Below, one piece after another: positions 16,731-24,104 of a DNA stretch of 64,000 nucleotides (within the stretch, counting starts at the first letter, position 1; every line of letters starts with the position of its first letter). This DNA comes from SHZI01 sp964417725 (GTDB lineage: Bacteria > Pseudomonadota > Gammaproteobacteria > Steroidobacterales > GCA-2729495), in the NCBI GenBank assembly GCA_964417725.1, contig CAYQIV010000003.1:62001-126000 (forward strand), in the 5' to 3' direction. The position numbers and the translations under genes are program-made. The notes below the pieces were generated by a model that did no database searches, was not told the DNA's origin, and saw only the letters and a program-made list of their open reading frames with translations.

Positions 16731-17479
16731 TCCCCTGCCTCGATGTCCGCGACGGCCAGGTCGTCAAGGGCGTGCGTTTCCGCGACCACCGCATCGTCGG
16801 CGACATTCTCGATCTGGCGGCGCGCTACCGTGACGAAGGTGCCGACGAGCTGGTGTTCTATGACATCACCGCCAGCCCGGATGGCCGCTCGGTGGACCGC
16901 AGCTGGATCTCGCGCGTCGCCGCCCTGCTCGATATTCCTTTCTGCGTCGCCGGCGGCATCCGCAGCGTCGCCGATGCCGGTGAGGTCCTCCATCACGGCG
17001 CTGACAAGGTATCGGTCAACAGCCCGGCGTTGGCCAACCCCGGGCTGATCGGCGAACTGGCCAGGCGCTTCGGCTCGCAGTGCGTGGTCGTCGGCATCGA
17101 CAGCCACGAGCAGGATGGCGACCATCATGTCTGGCAGTACACCGGAGATCCGGACAAGACCCGCCAGACCGGATTGCGCACGGCCGACTGGATCTGCGAG
17201 GTGCAACGCCGCGGTGCGGGAGAAATCGTCCTCAACTGCATGAACCAGGATGGTGTGCGCCAGGGCTACGACATCGCACAGCTGGCACGCATGCGCCTGC
17301 TGTGCGATGTGCCCCTGATCGCCTCGGGCGGCGCCGGGACGCCACAGCACTTCCACGACGTCTTCAGCCAGGCGCATGTCGACGGGGCACTCGCCGCCAG
17401 CGTCTTCCACGCAGGTACCCTCCACATCGGCGAGTTGAAGGCTTTTCTGCGTGAACACGGCATCGGAGTGAGGCCATGA
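16712..17479 (+). CDS. hisF: Imidazole glycerol phosphate synthase, cyclase subunit, with probable ATT start
   Basis: Cyclase barrel that joins ammonia from HisH to PRFAR, giving IGP and AICAR. The 255 residues run ILARRIIPCLDV (catalytic Asp at position 11), FYDITAS, VAGGIRS, KVSVNSPAL, VVGIDSH, LNCMNQDG (second catalytic Asp) and IASGGAG. No ATG, GTG or TTG lies in frame close upstream, and any downstream start would delete the catalytic aspartate. The codon where the family starts is ATT at 16712, with AAGGAG eight bases upstream, so an AUU start is the best reading. A sequencing error of ATG to ATT is the alternative. It overlaps hisA by 19 bases and the next gene by four. Confidence 0.9.
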   Translation: MLARRIIPCLDVRDGQVVKGVRFRDHRIVGDILDLAARYRDEGADELVFYDITASPDGRSVDRSWISRVAALLDIPFCVAGGIRSVADAGEVLHHGADKVSVNSPALANPGLIGELARRFGSQCVVVGIDSHEQDGDHHVWQYTGDPDKTRQTGLRTADWICEVQRRGAGEIVLNCMNQDGVRQGYDIAQLARMRLLCDVPLIASGGAGTPQHFHDVFSQAHVDGALAASVFHAGTLHIGELKAFLREHGIGVRP

Positions 17480-17769
17480 AAGAAACCGACAAGGGTATTT
17501 TCGCCGAGCTGGAGGCGCTGATCGCATCGCGGCGCTTCGCCTCGGTGGACAGCAGCTATACCGCGGCACTGCTTCGTGGGGAACCGGCACGCGTCGCGCA
17601 GAAGGTCGGTGAAGAGGGCGTGGAACTCGCCCTGGCGAGCGTCATGGGCGACCGGGAACGCATCGTCAGCGAGGCGGCGGATCTGCTTTACCACATCCTC
17701 GTGCTCCTGCAACGGCACGACCTGTGCCTTGCAGACGTCGGCGCCGAGTTGTCGCGCCGACGGCGCTGA
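17476..17769 (+). CDS. hisE: Phosphoribosyl-ATP pyrophosphatase (stand-alone HisE)
   Basis: A 97-residue all-helical MazG-like enzyme hydrolysing PR-ATP to PR-AMP. The metal-binding pattern KVGEEGVELALAS followed by EAADLLYHILVLL is clear. Relatives often have a fused HisI-HisE protein; here only the HisE half is present and no HisI (phosphoribosyl-AMP cyclohydrolase) sequence is found in the window. Its ATG overlaps the hisF stop (ATGA). It is the last his gene and its stop lies 12 bases from the convergent lysAC stop. Confidence 0.9.
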   Translation: MKETDKGIFAELEALIASRRFASVDSSYTAALLRGEPARVAQKVGEEGVELALASVMGDRERIVSEAADLLYHILVLLQRHDLCLADVGAELSRRRR

Positions 17770-17781
17770 CGACCGCGCGTT

Positions 17782-20385
17782 TCAGATGACGATTTCCCGC
17801 GCGGGCTCGCGCAGGTTGTAGTGCGAACTCATCACCTGGCCGTAGGCCCCCGCATTGGCGATCACCAGCACGTCGCCCTCCTCGCAGACCGGCAGCAGAC
17901 GGTCGGTACCGAGCCGATCGCCGCTTTCGCAGTTGGGGCCGACGATGGTCACGAGGCCGGCCGCCGGCTCGCCCCAGCGCGACAGGTTGGCGATCTCGTG
18001 GTATGCACCATACAAGGCGGGTCGGATCAGGCTGTTCATTCCGGTGCTGACACCCACATAGCGCACCTGGCCCTTGCCCTTGGTCTGGGTCACCGTGGCC
18101 AGCAGCACACCCGCCTCCGCGACCAGGTAGCGACCGGGCTCGAGCCACAGCTCAAGCTGCGGCCGGGCGGCCCGCAGTTCGGCGAGGCTGGTGTCGAGGG
18201 CGCCAAGGTCGAGGGTTCGCTGGCCGTGCTTTTCCGGCACGCCGAGCCCGCCGCCCAGGTCCAGGCAACGCACCTCGGGGAAGTCGTCGACGAGGGCACT
18301 GAGCACGCGGCCGACCTCGCGCCAGTTGCCGTGGTCAAGGATGCCGCTGCCGGCATGGGCGTGCAGCCCGATGACGCGCGCCCCGCAAGCCTCGACCAGC
18401 GCGCGTGCCTCCTCGACCTCGAACAGCGGGATGCCGAACTTTGAGTGTGACCCGGCGGTGCGGACGTGATGGTGGTGTCCACCACCCAGGCCCGTATCGA
18501 TGCGCAGCAGGATATCCCGCCCGCGGAACAGATCGCCCCAGTGGCGCAACGGGTGCAGGTTATCGAGGGTGACAGGCACACCGGCATCAAGTCCTGCCTC
18601 GTAATCGGCACGCGGGGCGAAATTCGGCGTGTAAAGAATTCGCTCGCGAGCGATATCCGGAAGCACCTCGAGCACGCGGGCGAGTTCACCCGGCGACACA
18701 CACTCGAAACAGATGCCCTCGGCGTCCAGCGCGCGGAGGATGGCGGGCGCGCTGTTGGCCTTGATGGCATACAGGACCCTGTCCACCGAGTGCAGGGCCC
18801 GCAGGCGCCGTGCCGCAGCGCGCACCGTGTCGAGGTCATAGACATAGGCGGAGCCATGCGCCCCGCCGAGCGCCACGAGTTGTGCGCGCCGGGTCACCCA
18901 CCAGGGCTCGGCGGGCGGCGGGCCAGCGACCGGCTCCCGCTGCAGTTCCTCCCAGGTGGGGCCGAAAACCTCGTCGTCGGGCGACGGCTGAACCAGGGCC
19001 GCGTGGAGGCGCTGGATCAGCCGCTGGGCCTGGCCACCTTCGACGACAAAGGACAGGTTGAGGTCGGTGGCCGACTGGCTGACGAGGTGGATACGGTATT
19101 CCTGAAAGGCTTCGAGCGCCGGTCCGATCTCATGCAACGCCCCGCGGATCTTCTGCCCCACCAGACTCACGACCTCAACACCTTGCAGGATGCTGACACG
19201 ACAGAGGCGTTCGAGCCGCACGCGCAGTTCATCGAGAATCGCCGGCTCCAGCGGATTGACCACTGGATCGAGGGTCACGGTGACGTTGCTCTCGGACGTC
19301 GAAACCAGATCGATCGACAGCCCGAGATCCGAAAAGCAGCGGAATGCGTCGGCAAGAAAGCCGACCTCGTGCCACATGCCGAGGGTTTCCATCGACACCA
19401 GGGTGATCCGACCACGCCCCGAGAGCGCCTTGACGCGCGGCGCATCGCCTGCACCCTGCTCGCTGATCAGCGTCCCGGGAAGGTCTGGCTGCGTGGTGCA
19501 CAGCACGCGCAGGGGGATCCGGTGGCGGCGGCATGGCGCGATACAGCGGGGATGCAGGACCGAACCGCCGGTCGAGGCGATTTCCTGTGCTTCGGCATAG
19601 CTCAGCGTGCGCAGCAGTCGCGCACCCGGAACGATCTTCGGATTGGCGCTGAACATGCCCGGCACATCGGTCCAGATCTCCAGTGCGGCGGCCTTGAGGC
19701 GCGCGGCGAAATATGCGCCCGAGGTGTCGGAGCCGCCGCGACCCAACAGCACGCCCTCGCCGCGGGCATTGCTGGCGATGAACCCTTGCGTGAGGACGAT
19801 GCCGGGCAGCGTATCGAGGTGCGACTGCAGGCGGTCATCCACCCCGAAATCGCAGCTGGCGGCGAGATAGCGAGCCGCCTCGTTGAGGCCCGGTGGATCA
19901 TTGCTGGTCAACAGTTCACGGGCATCGAGCCAGTGCACCGTGAGGCCGCGGCGAGCCAGGTAGGCGGCACCCAGACGGGTCGCCAGCAGTTCTCCCATGC
20001 CCATGACGCGGGCACGGATCCGCGGGCTGGCCTCCCCGACCAGATGTACGCCGGCAAGCAGCTGACCGAGTTCGGCAAAGACTCCGGCGAGCAGCCCCTC
20101 GCCGTCGACCCCCAGTTCGTCGGCCAATGCCAGGTGCGTCGTGCGGATGGCATCGAGCGCCCCGCTCACGTCACCCCGCGGGGCATCCTTCAGCAGGGCA
20201 TCGAGGCTGTTCGATACCGTGGCCAGCGCAGAGTGCACCACCAGCGGGCGGTAACCCTGTTGCTGGCGGCTGCAGAGCAGGTCATGGATCGTCTCCCAGC
20301 GCACCCGGCTCGAGACGCTGGTGCCGCCGAATTTGAGCACCACCCACGGTGCGCGTGCCGGCGATGCGGCGACAGTCTTCATCAT
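17782..20385 (-). CDS. lysAC: Bifunctional aspartate kinase / diaminopimelate decarboxylase
   Basis: An 867-residue fusion of the first and last enzymes of lysine synthesis. Residues ~14-300 are the aspartokinase catalytic domain, with VLKFGGTSV and GRGGSDTSGAYFA; ~310-480 hold two ACT domains for amino-acid feedback (LVSMETLGMWHEVGFL, HLVSQSATDLNLSFV). From ~500 on is the fold-type III decarboxylase: PLP lysine Lys542 in YAIKANSAP, HAHAGSGI, LDLGGGLGVP, GPNCESGD and the C-terminal AGAYGQVMSSHYN. This domain order is known from Xanthomonas and Xylella. The start could be ATG 20385 or the adjacent ATG 20382. It follows the FAD oxidase by 83 bases. No lysine riboswitch is visible. Confidence 0.95.
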   Translation of the reverse strand: MMKTVAASPARAPWVVLKFGGTSVSSRVRWETIHDLLCSRQQQGYRPLVVHSALATVSNSLDALLKDAPRGDVSGALDAIRTTHLALADELGVDGEGLLAGVFAELGQLLAGVHLVGEASPRIRARVMGMGELLATRLGAAYLARRGLTVHWLDARELLTSNDPPGLNEAARYLAASCDFGVDDRLQSHLDTLPGIVLTQGFIASNARGEGVLLGRGGSDTSGAYFAARLKAAALEIWTDVPGMFSANPKIVPGARLLRTLSYAEAQEIASTGGSVLHPRCIAPCRRHRIPLRVLCTTQPDLPGTLISEQGAGDAPRVKALSGRGRITLVSMETLGMWHEVGFLADAFRCFSDLGLSIDLVSTSESNVTVTLDPVVNPLEPAILDELRVRLERLCRVSILQGVEVVSLVGQKIRGALHEIGPALEAFQEYRIHLVSQSATDLNLSFVVEGGQAQRLIQRLHAALVQPSPDDEVFGPTWEELQREPVAGPPPAEPWWVTRRAQLVALGGAHGSAYVYDLDTVRAAARRLRALHSVDRVLYAIKANSAPAILRALDAEGICFECVSPGELARVLEVLPDIARERILYTPNFAPRADYEAGLDAGVPVTLDNLHPLRHWGDLFRGRDILLRIDTGLGGGHHHHVRTAGSHSKFGIPLFEVEEARALVEACGARVIGLHAHAGSGILDHGNWREVGRVLSALVDDFPEVRCLDLGGGLGVPEKHGQRTLDLGALDTSLAELRAARPQLELWLEPGRYLVAEAGVLLATVTQTKGKGQVRYVGVSTGMNSLIRPALYGAYHEIANLSRWGEPAAGLVTIVGPNCESGDRLGTDRLLPVCEEGDVLVIANAGAYGQVMSSHYNLREPAREIVI

Positions 20386-20468
20386 GGCAGGACCCTGTTA
20401 TCGAAGGGGGTGCGACGCCACCCGGTGCCTGGCCCGGGTGCGGCACGGACGGGGAAATGCGCGGCAGT

Positions 20469-21941
20469 TTAGCATCCGCTGCCGGCAGCGTCGCCGGCCG
20501 CCGCGCCACGGATGAGCGCACCGGGGTTCATGATCCCGGCCGGGTCGAGCGCCTGCTTGATGGCCCGCATGAGATCAAGGCTCACCCCGCCCCGCCAACG
20601 CTGCAGCTCGTCCATCTTGAGCCGGCCGATGCCGTGCTCGGCGCTGAAGCTGCCGTCGAAATCGGCGCACAGGGCATGAACCGTCCCGGTCACTTCGCCG
20701 GCGCGGGCCAACAAGCCCTGTGAGCCATCCCCGGTAGGCAGGGCGACATTGAAATGCACGTTGCCATCGCCAAGGTGGCCGAAGGCGATGACCGTCGCGT
20801 TCGGGATGACCGCCCCCACCCGGCTCGTGGCCTCGGCAATGAAGCGCCCGACAGCAGATACCGGCACCGATACGTCATGCTTGAGCGCTGGCCCCGCGCG
20901 TCGCTCGGCTTCCGGGATGGCGTGCCTCAACCCCCACAGGGCAGCACGCTGTGCGCCACTGCGCGCCATCACGCCATCGACCACCGTCCCCGCATCGAGC
21001 ATGCGGGCGAGGAAGCCCTCGAGGTCGTCGGCACAGCGGGCTGCGTGGCGCACCGACGCGATCTCGACCAGCACATGACAACCGTACGTCCGGTCGAAAG
21101 GCCGGCTTTGGGTCCCAAGATGGCCGACCGCCAGCGCCAGCGCGGCCGGATTCATGAATTCAAAGGCGACCAGCTCACTGCCCAGCGACTCGCGGGCGCG
21201 GGCGTACAGCTCAACCGCCGTGTTGACATCATTGAGCGCCAGCAGGGCCGTTGCCACGTCGCGCGGGCGAGGATACAGCTTGCAGGTTGCCGCCGTGATG
21301 AACCCCAGGGTGCCCTCCGCACCAATGAACAACTGCTTGAGGTCGTAGCCGGTGTTGTCCTTGCGCAGGCCGCGCAGGCCGTTCCAGACCCGGCCATCGG
21401 GCAGGACCACCTCGAGACCCAGGACGAGGTCCCGCATGGTGCCAAAACGCAACACCGCCGTGCCCCCGGCGTTGGTCGAAATGTTGCCACCGAGCTGGCA
21501 GGATCCTTCGGCACCCAGGCTGAGCGGAAAAAGGCGCCCGGCGGCATCCGCCGCCTGTTGCAGCACGGCCAGCACGCAACCCGACTGGGCCGTGAGGGTG
21601 TCGTTGTCGGTGTCGATGGAGATGATGTTGCGCAAGCGCGATGCGGACAGCAGGATCTGGGGTCGCTCCGCAGTGGCGCGGGGCACGCTGCCCCCCACCA
21701 GTCCGGTGTTGCCCCCCTGTGGCACGACGCCGATGCCATGCCGCGCACACAGGCGGATGACATCCGCCACCGCCTGCGTCGTTCCCGGCTGGAGCACCAT
21801 GGCGGCCTGCCCGGTGAAGCGCCCACGCCAGTCGGCCAGGCAGGCCGCGATCGCCGCCGGGTCGTCGATGCAGCCACCGGGCCCTGCGGCAGTGCGCAGG
21901 GCCACAGCGATGGTTGGGTCGGTGATCGGCACCAGTGGCAC
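20469..21941 (-). CDS. FAD-linked oxidase, D-2-hydroxyglutarate/D-lactate dehydrogenase type
   Basis: A 490-residue flavoprotein of the vanillyl-alcohol-oxidase fold. The FAD domain (about 40-220) contains VVPQGGNTGLVGGSVP, the pyrophosphate loop, and LGAEGSCQLGGNISTNAGGT and GYDLKQLFIGAEGTLGFIT. The C-terminal cap has the metal-site histidines FGHLGDGNVHFN and FSAEHGIGRLK. These features are those of D2HGDH, GlcD and D-LDH type enzymes. Since SerA enzymes reduce 2-oxoglutarate to D-2-hydroxyglutarate as a side reaction and a serA is in this window, D2HGDH is attractive, but the two genes are not adjacent. The ATG at 21941 was chosen; a candidate promoter is just upstream. Confidence 0.8.
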   Translation of the reverse strand: MPLVPITDPTIAVALRTAAGPGGCIDDPAAIAACLADWRGRFTGQAAMVLQPGTTQAVADVIRLCARHGIGVVPQGGNTGLVGGSVPRATAERPQILLSASRLRNIISIDTDNDTLTAQSGCVLAVLQQAADAAGRLFPLSLGAEGSCQLGGNISTNAGGTAVLRFGTMRDLVLGLEVVLPDGRVWNGLRGLRKDNTGYDLKQLFIGAEGTLGFITAATCKLYPRPRDVATALLALNDVNTAVELYARARESLGSELVAFEFMNPAALALAVGHLGTQSRPFDRTYGCHVLVEIASVRHAARCADDLEGFLARMLDAGTVVDGVMARSGAQRAALWGLRHAIPEAERRAGPALKHDVSVPVSAVGRFIAEATSRVGAVIPNATVIAFGHLGDGNVHFNVALPTGDGSQGLLARAGEVTGTVHALCADFDGSFSAEHGIGRLKMDELQRWRGGVSLDLMRAIKQALDPAGIMNPGALIRGAAAGDAAGSGC

Positions 21942-21993
21942 GACGGGACTCCCTCAATGGCGCTTACGTTGCATGGAAGCGCGATGCTCGGGC

Positions 21994-22022
21994 ATTCTAA
22001 GCGAGCAACCCGGCATCGTCAG
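21994..22022 (-). promoter_or_regulatory. Candidate promoter for the FAD-linked oxidase
   Basis: On the minus strand CTGACG (22022-22017), 17 bases, TAGAAT (21999-21994). The -10 matches 5 of 6 and the -35 matches 4 of 6. The predicted transcription start is about 45 bases before the ATG at 21941. Confidence 0.4.
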
Positions 22023-22080
22023 GCACGCAGGTGTCGTGCGTGGCCAGTAGCCGGACGCGCCCCAGGCATACGGCGGCACA

Positions 22081-23259
22081 GTGATGATCAGCAGCGGCCT
22101 GCACAGCGATCCCGAAACCGACCTGCGCCTGCGTGGCAACCTCGCCGAGCTGGAGCGCCAGCTCCATCACAGCTGGGATCTCGGGCGCAACCTCATCCTC
22201 GCCTGGTGTCCGCAGGGGGATGGTCTGCAGCTGCTGGTGGTGCCGCATTTCACTGTCGCCGAGTATGGTGCGGCCGCCGGCATGGAGACCGGCACCGGGG
22301 ATTCGACACGCGAGTTCATCGCCGAACTGTTGTCGGGCGGCCGTTGTTTCACCGAGAGACAGATGCGCAATGCCGCACATCTGCTCGGCACCGAGCCACG
22401 GTACATCACCCTGCGGCAGCCGCTGGGTGGCGGTGGAGTGGAGCATCGGGCCATCGAGGCGATGATCAAGCGTCACAGCGTCAGCCTGGTGCACCACCGT
22501 GCCGTGGCGCTGTTCGATATCGTCGGCTTCAGCCTGCTGAACCCCTTTCAGCAGATGACCCAGCTCAACAGCCTGCTGTGTTCGCTGAATGCCGCCCATA
22601 GCCACCTGCTCGGTCGCCACGTGCTGGTTGACTTCGCGCGGTCCAACACCGGCGATGGTTTCTATATCTGGAATCGCGACACGGGCCTCGAGGCCAACGT
22701 CAACCTCTACCACTTCATGCATCTCGTACTGGCCGATAACGCGATCGCCCGGCACAAGCTGCGACCTCCGGCCGTACCACTGCTGCGGACCAGCTTCCAT
22801 ATCGGCAGTTGCTACGAGTTCCATCATGCCGAAGGACTCAACCCGACGGTCTACAGCGATATCGTCGGCGACGTGACCATCGACCTGGCGCGGATGATCA
22901 GCGCCGGGCTGCCAGGGCAGATTCTGGTGGGCACGTTCCACCTGCCCTGCCCCGCCAGCGAAGACGGCACGGGAAGGGAACTCGATTCCGCGGGCTTCAT
23001 CGAGCACGCCCAGCGCACCCTTGCGCAACTCAACGGCATCGAACTGTCCGGCGAGGCCATCGCCTCGATCAAGTGCTACCTGACCGGGCGGGCACTGGCG
23101 AACGGCACATTTTCCGTGCGCGAGATGACCATCCGCGACAAGCATGGGCGCCCGCGCAGGGTTCATAACGCCAAGGTGAACATCTACCGGCGGGGCGGCG
23201 TGCCGATACTGCTTGGCATCGAAGACCGCCTGCTGAGCGACGTGAACACGCTGCTCTAG
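22081..23259 (+). CDS. Class III nucleotide cyclase-like protein
   Basis: A 392-residue protein whose middle resembles adenylate/guanylate cyclases. AVALFDIVGFS (142-151) supplies the first metal aspartate, Asp146; NTGDGFY (189-195) supplies the second, Asp192; and SDIVGDVTIDLARMISAG (259-276) corresponds to the GxxVNxAARL stretch. The substrate-selecting residues deviate from textbook cyclases, so activity is not certain. The first ~135 residues and the last ~100 belong to no domain I recognise. No signal peptide or membrane helix is apparent. GTG 22081 and ATG 22084 are alternative starts; the ribosome site is weak. It stands alone, divergent from the FAD oxidase and convergent with tRNA-Pro. 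Confidence 0.55.
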   Translation: MMISSGLHSDPETDLRLRGNLAELERQLHHSWDLGRNLILAWCPQGDGLQLLVVPHFTVAEYGAAAGMETGTGDSTREFIAELLSGGRCFTERQMRNAAHLLGTEPRYITLRQPLGGGGVEHRAIEAMIKRHSVSLVHHRAVALFDIVGFSLLNPFQQMTQLNSLLCSLNAAHSHLLGRHVLVDFARSNTGDGFYIWNRDTGLEANVNLYHFMHLVLADNAIARHKLRPPAVPLLRTSFHIGSCYEFHHAEGLNPTVYSDIVGDVTIDLARMISAGLPGQILVGTFHLPCPASEDGTGRELDSAGFIEHAQRTLAQLNGIELSGEAIASIKCYLTGRALANGTFSVREMTIRDKHGRPRRVHNAKVNIYRRGGVPILLGIEDRLLSDVNTLL

Positions 23260-23278
23260 GCAACCACCGGAGGGAATC

Positions 23279-23355
23279 TGGTCGGGGCGACAGGATTTGA
23301 ACCTGCGACCCCCTGCACCCCATGCAGGTGCGCTACCAGGCTGCGCCACGCCCCG
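23279..23355 (-). tRNA. tRNA-Pro (GGG)
   Basis: A complete 77-base cloverleaf with encoded CCA. The acceptor CGGGGCG pairs with CGCCCCG, the anticodon arm CCTGC-ATGGGGT-GCAGG puts GGG at positions 34-36, and the T arm is GCAGG-TTCAAAT-CCTGT. It reads CCC codons (and CCU by wobble). It lies downstream of the ihfA/MerR-type gene on the same strand and converges on the cyclase-like gene. Confidence 0.95.
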
Positions 23356-23458
23356 TGCAGATTCCGTCAGGATTGAAGCCGGTGGTCACGCGCCAGCCAC
23401 GGACCGGTGCGAGGCCGGCATGATAACCGATCAGGGTGACCCGCGGACAAGCCGCCGC

Positions 23459-23815
23459 CTAGCGTCGCAACAGACGCTGGATCTCTTCCAGTTCGCTGCG
23501 CAGCTGGCGGATGATCTGCTGGCTTTGGCTGACGTCCGAGCGGGCTTGTTCGCCGGCCAGCTTCTGGCGGGCACCACCAATGGTGAAGCCATCGTTGTAG
23601 AGCAGGCTGCGGATCTGGCGGATGACCAGCACATCCTGGCGCTGGTAATAGCGGCGATTGCCACGGCGCTTGACGGGTTTGAGCTGCGGGAACTCCTGCT
23701 CCCAGTAACGCAGTACGTGCGGCTTGACCGCACACAGCTCGCTGACCTCGCCAATGGTGAAATACCGCTTCCCAGGGATCGGCGGCAGTTCGTCGTTATT
23801 CCCCGGCTCCAGCAT
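23459..23815 (-). CDS. MerR-family transcriptional regulator (ihfA-linked)
   Basis: A 118-residue regulator. An N-terminal winged helix starts at about residue 17 with KRYFTIGEVSELCAVKPHV, followed by LRYWEQEFPQLKPVKRRGNRRYY and DVLVIRQIRSLLYNDGFTI, then a short C-terminal coiled coil (about 90-118). There is no cysteine effector site as in metal-sensing MerR proteins. This small MerR protein next to ihfA is a conserved arrangement in gammaproteobacteria; its targets are not known to me. Its first 20 bases overlap the end of ihfA, suggesting coupled translation. Confidence 0.85.
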   Translation of the reverse strand: MLEPGNNDELPPIPGKRYFTIGEVSELCAVKPHVLRYWEQEFPQLKPVKRRGNRRYYQRQDVLVIRQIRSLLYNDGFTIGGARQKLAGEQARSDVSQSQQIIRQLRSELEEIQRLLRR

Positions 23816-24095
23816 AGGCTTCCACTCGGGCTTTTAGTTTCTGTCCTGGACGAAACGTGACGACACGCCGCGCCGTGATGGGGATTTCCTTGCCCGTCTT
23901 CGGGTTGCGGCCAGGGCGCTGGTTCTTGTCGCGCAGGTCGAAATTACCGAACCCGGAAAGCTTGACCTGCTCCCCGCTGGCCAGCGACGCGCGGAGATCT
24001 TCGAAAAACTGCTCGACGAGCTCGCGCGCTTCGCGCTTGTTGAGCCCCAGTTCATTGAACAGCGACTCCGCCATGTCTGCCTTGGTCAACGCCAT
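23796..24095 (-). CDS. ihfA: Integration host factor subunit alpha
   Basis: A 99-residue DNA-bending protein of the HU/IHF family, partner of IhfB (also in this window, 37309-37611). MALTKADMAESLFNELGL, the FFEDLR helix, VKLSGFGNFDLRDK, and the beta-arm RPGRNPKTGKEIPI with its intercalating proline are all present. The order pheS-pheT-ihfA-merR is the standard gammaproteobacterial one. It follows pheT by nine bases and overlaps the MerR-type gene by 20 bases. Confidence 0.95.
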   Translation of the reverse strand: MALTKADMAESLFNELGLNKREARELVEQFFEDLRASLASGEQVKLSGFGNFDLRDKNQRPGRNPKTGKEIPITARRVVTFRPGQKLKARVEAYAGAGE

Positions 24096-24104
24096 TGCCG
24101 GGTC

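Noticed and set aside
20386..20468. Lysine riboswitch before lysAC
   Set aside because: The 83-base gap is too short for an L-box, and I see only a small CACCCGG/CCGGGTG hairpin.
18466..20472. A 668-codon open frame on the plus strand opposite lysAC
   Set aside because: It is antisense to a clearly conserved enzyme, has no recognisable domain, and arises from GC-rich codon bias; the same applies to long frames opposite leuA (3224-5080), pheT and rpsA.
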